Shown in pieces: positions 61,801-64,000 of a DNA stretch of 64,000 nt; the stretch's first letter is position 1, and each line of letters begins with the position of its first letter. The position numbers and the translations under genes are program-made. Origin of the DNA: [Pasteurella] aerogenes. GTDB lineage: Bacteria; Pseudomonadota; Gammaproteobacteria; Enterobacterales; Pasteurellaceae. Location: the NCBI GenBank assembly GCA_900637275.1, contig LR134362.1, forward strand, positions 1,736,001-1,800,000, read 5' to 3'. The notes beneath the pieces were generated by a model. That model had not been told where the DNA came from. It made no database searches and saw only the letters and a program-made list of their open reading frames with translations.

Positions 61801-63067
61801 GGATTGGGTGTTCGCGAATCACTTCGGCAAGAATATCCCAAACAATCGCATCTTCACGCTCAACCATTTTCTTAGCGGCTTTAATTGTCGTCGCAAAACC
61901 GCGGCTTTCTAATTTTGCATAAATAAACGGACGGAATAATTCCAGCGCCATTTTTTTCGGTAAACCGCATTGATGTAGATGTAAGTACGGACCTACGGTG
62001 ATTACAGAACGTCCAGAATAGTCAACACGTTTACCTAATAAGTTTTGACGGAAACGACCTTGTTTACCTTTGATCATATCCGCAAGTGATTTTAACGGAC
62101 GACGGTTAGAACCCGTGATCGCACGACCGCGACGACCGTTATCTAATAACGCATCTACCGATTCTTGTAACATCCGTTTTTCGTTACGTACGATAATATC
62201 TGGCGCAATCAAGTCTAAAAGACGTTTTAAACGGTTGTTACGGTTGATCACACGACGATATAAATCGTTCAAATCTGAAGTCGCAAAACGACCGCCATCT
62301 AATGGCACTAATGGACGTAAATCCGGTGGCAATACCGGTAATACAGTCATCACCATCCATTCCGGTTTATTGCCGGATTGAATAAATGCTTCTAATAATT
62401 TCAAGCGTTTAGTGATTTTCTTACGTTTAGTTTCAGAATTGGTTTCTTGCAATTCTTCACGTAAATTTTCGCACTCCGCTTCTAAATCCATATCGCGCAA
62501 CAAGGCTTGGATGGCTTCCGCTCCCATTTTAGCGTCAAATTCATCTTGCCAACGATCTTCTGCTTCCATAAATTGTTCTTCAGTTAACAATTGTCCGCGT
62601 TCAAGATCGGTCATGCCCGGCTCGATCACAATATAAGATTCAAAATAAAGCACACGCTCAATATCGCGCAATGGCATATCTAATAATAAACCGATACGGG
62701 ACGGGAGTGATTTTAAAAACCAAATATGAGCCACTGGAGAAGCAAGCTCAATATGCCCCATACGTTCGCGACGAACTTTGGCTTGAGTCACTTCAACACC
62801 ACATTTTTCACAAATCACACCGCGGTGTTTTAAACGTTTATATTTACCACATAAACATTCATAGTCTTTAACCGGCCCGAAAATACGCGCGCAGAAAAGA
62901 CCGTCACGTTCAGGCTTGAACGTACGATAGTTGATGGTTTCCGGTTTTTTCACTTCACCGAATGACCAAGAACGGATCATATCCGGTGAGGCTAATCCAA
63001 TTTTGATGACATCAAAATCATCGCTTGATTTTGATTGTGCTTTTAAGAACTTAACTAAGTCTTTCAC
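58802..63067 (-). CDS. rpoC: RNA polymerase beta' subunit
   Basis: 1421 residues. N-terminal zinc site [20 protein letters not shown] (residue 70), the catalytic magnesium motif NADFDGDQM (about 460), trigger-loop region [20 protein letters not shown] and a second zinc site [13 protein letters not shown] near residue 888. C-terminal tail acidic ([16 protein letters not shown]). Follows rpoB by 99 bp. Confidence 0.99.
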   Translation of the reverse strand: [1421 protein letters not shown]

Positions 63068-63096
63068 GATTTGCTCCTGTCGGAGTTAAACTTATT

Positions 63097-63136
63097 CAAG
63101 TGCGGTCAAAAATTTTTATTTTTTTAACCGCACTTG
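63097..63136. repeat. Uptake-signal inverted pair between rpoB and rpoC
   Basis: CAAGTGCGGT (63097-63106) and ACCGCACTTG (63127-63136) in the intercistronic gap. No T run on the coding side strong enough for full termination. Confidence 0.5.
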
Positions 63137-63166
63137 GGCGTACATTAAAGTCTTTCTTCGCTTAGA

Positions 63167-64000
63167 TTATTCTTCATCTAAGTCGATATTGATACCAAGT
63201 GAACGGATCTCTTTCATGATTACATTGAAAGATTCTGGCGTACTTGGATCCATTTGGTGCGTGCCGCTCACGATGTTTTTATACATCTTCGTACGACCGT
63301 TCACGTCATCGGATTTCACGGTTAACATTTCTTGTAATGTGTATGCAGCACCGTAAGCTTCAAGCGCCCACACCTCCATCTCACCGAAACGTTGACCACC
63401 GAATTGTGCTTTACCACCCAATGGTTGTTGTGTAACAAGACTGTAAGAACCGGTTGAACGAGCGTGCATTTTGTCGTCAACTAAGTGGTTCAATTTGAGC
63501 ATATACATATAACCAACGGTAACCGGACGTTCAAATTTCTCACCGGTACGACCATCATATAAGGTAATTTGACCGGAAGTCGGCAAACCGCCCAATTGTA
63601 AAAGCTCTTTAATTTCTTTTTCATGCGCACCATCAAACACCGGTGTCGCAAGCGGCATACCTTTACGTAAGTTTTGTGCTAAACGCATCACTTCTTCATC
63701 AGTAAAGGTACTTAAATCCACTTTTTGCGATCCTTCACCCAAATCATAGGCTTTTTGGATATAACCACGCAATTTTTCTACACTTTGTTTTTGTTTGATC
63801 ATGGCATTGATTTGATCACCAATCCCTTTCGCAGCCAAACCTAAGTGTGTTTCAAGGATCTGACCGATATTCATACGTGATGGAACCCCAAGTGGGTTTA
63901 ACACGATATCCACCGGTTGACCGTTTTCATCGTAAGGCATATCTTCGATCGGGTTAATTTTTGAGATAACCCCTTTGTTACCGTGACGACCCGCCATTTT
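63167..64000 (-). CDS. rpoB: RNA polymerase beta subunit, 3' part
   Basis: The last 278 codons or so of rpoB; the rest lies beyond the window. Contains KMAGRHGNKGVISKINPIED, SRMNIGQILETHLG and HARSTGSYSLVTQQPLGGKA, ending SLGINIDLDEE. All are highly conserved C-terminal RpoB segments including the clamp and beta-prime contact region. Confidence 0.98.
   Translation of the reverse strand, partial: KMAGRHGNKGVISKINPIEDMPYDENGQPVDIVLNPLGVPSRMNIGQILETHLGLAAKGIGDQINAMIKQKQSVEKLRGYIQKAYDLGEGSQKVDLSTFTDEEVMRLAQNLRKGMPLATPVFDGAHEKEIKELLQLGGLPTSGQITLYDGRTGEKFERPVTVGYMYMLKLNHLVDDKMHARSTGSYSLVTQQPLGGKAQFGGQRFGEMEVWALEAYGAAYTLQEMLTVKSDDVNGRTKMYKNIVSGTHQMDPSTPESFNVIMKEIRSLGINIDLDEE

Noticed and set aside
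1..64000. CRISPR array
   Set aside because: No set of evenly spaced identical repeats with unique spacers; the palindrome cluster at 8342-8474 is too irregular and has no cas genes.

Overview
The window is chromosomal DNA from a member of the Pasteurellaceae. The 9-base DNA-uptake signal AAGTGCGGT (Hin type) occurs dozens of times on both strands, often as inverted pairs acting as transcription terminators. Gene content and order (rsfS-rlmH-mrdA-mrdB-rlpA-dacA-ybeD-lipB-lipA; rpoB-rpoC; divergent rhlB/rho; argC/argE; rpmB-rpmG-mutM) fit the Haemophilus / Pasteurella / Aggregatibacter branch. The species cannot be fixed from the sequence alone; the CRP and small-protein sequences look nearer Pasteurella-like genomes than H. 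influenzae.

Region by region: (1) 1-1297 holds the end of selA and the selenocysteine tRNA gene selC. (2) 1298-10370 is a roughly 9.1 kb integrated element in the 3' end of selC. It has a P4-type integrase, an AlpA-like regulator, a Rha-like regulator, an Icd-like gene controlled by what looks like a C4/CI-type antisense RNA, a winged-helix protein next to a cluster of palindromic repeats (candidate origin), two unrecognised cargo genes, a GC-rich candidate cos site, and a 3'-tRNA direct repeat. No capsid, tail or terminase genes are visible, so it looks like a phage satellite. (3) 10589-17397 is core housekeeping: a secreted protein, mutM, rpmG, rpmB, radC, coaBC, dut, slmA, yheU, crp, msrB. 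(4) 17400-22322 is an accessory region with no Hin-type uptake signals. It holds decayed IS110-family transposase pieces, a 485-bp duplication, a small duplicated protein, a lipoprotein, the stump of a pseudouridine synthase gene, a leucine-rich-repeat protein and an unrecognised protein. (5) 22323-31572 has metH, a DoxX protein and the arginine genes argHBC/argE with tandem ARG boxes. (6) 31674-43409 has a MarC protein, lipoate synthesis, the peptidoglycan elongation cluster, rhlB and rho. (7) 43441-52658 has a PhnCDE-type transporter (possibly for selenate), a preQ1-riboswitch-controlled queCDE operon, and pstSCAB under a Pho box. (8) 52765-64000 has a SIMPL protein, slyD, yidE, a YddA-type ABC transporter, a second copy of the secreted-protein family, rpoC and the end of rpoB.

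The genes form several working units: selenium use (selA, selC, perhaps the transporter at 43-47 kb), queuosine precursor synthesis, phosphate uptake, arginine synthesis, and cell-wall elongation with lipoylation. The most unusual biology is in the two accessory regions. In the selC element, two short sequences (a and b) occur in the same order on both sides of their complements (b' a'), and the second b copy overlaps the ribosome binding site of the Icd-like gene. This is the arrangement of the phage P1 c4 / satellite P4 CI immunity RNAs.
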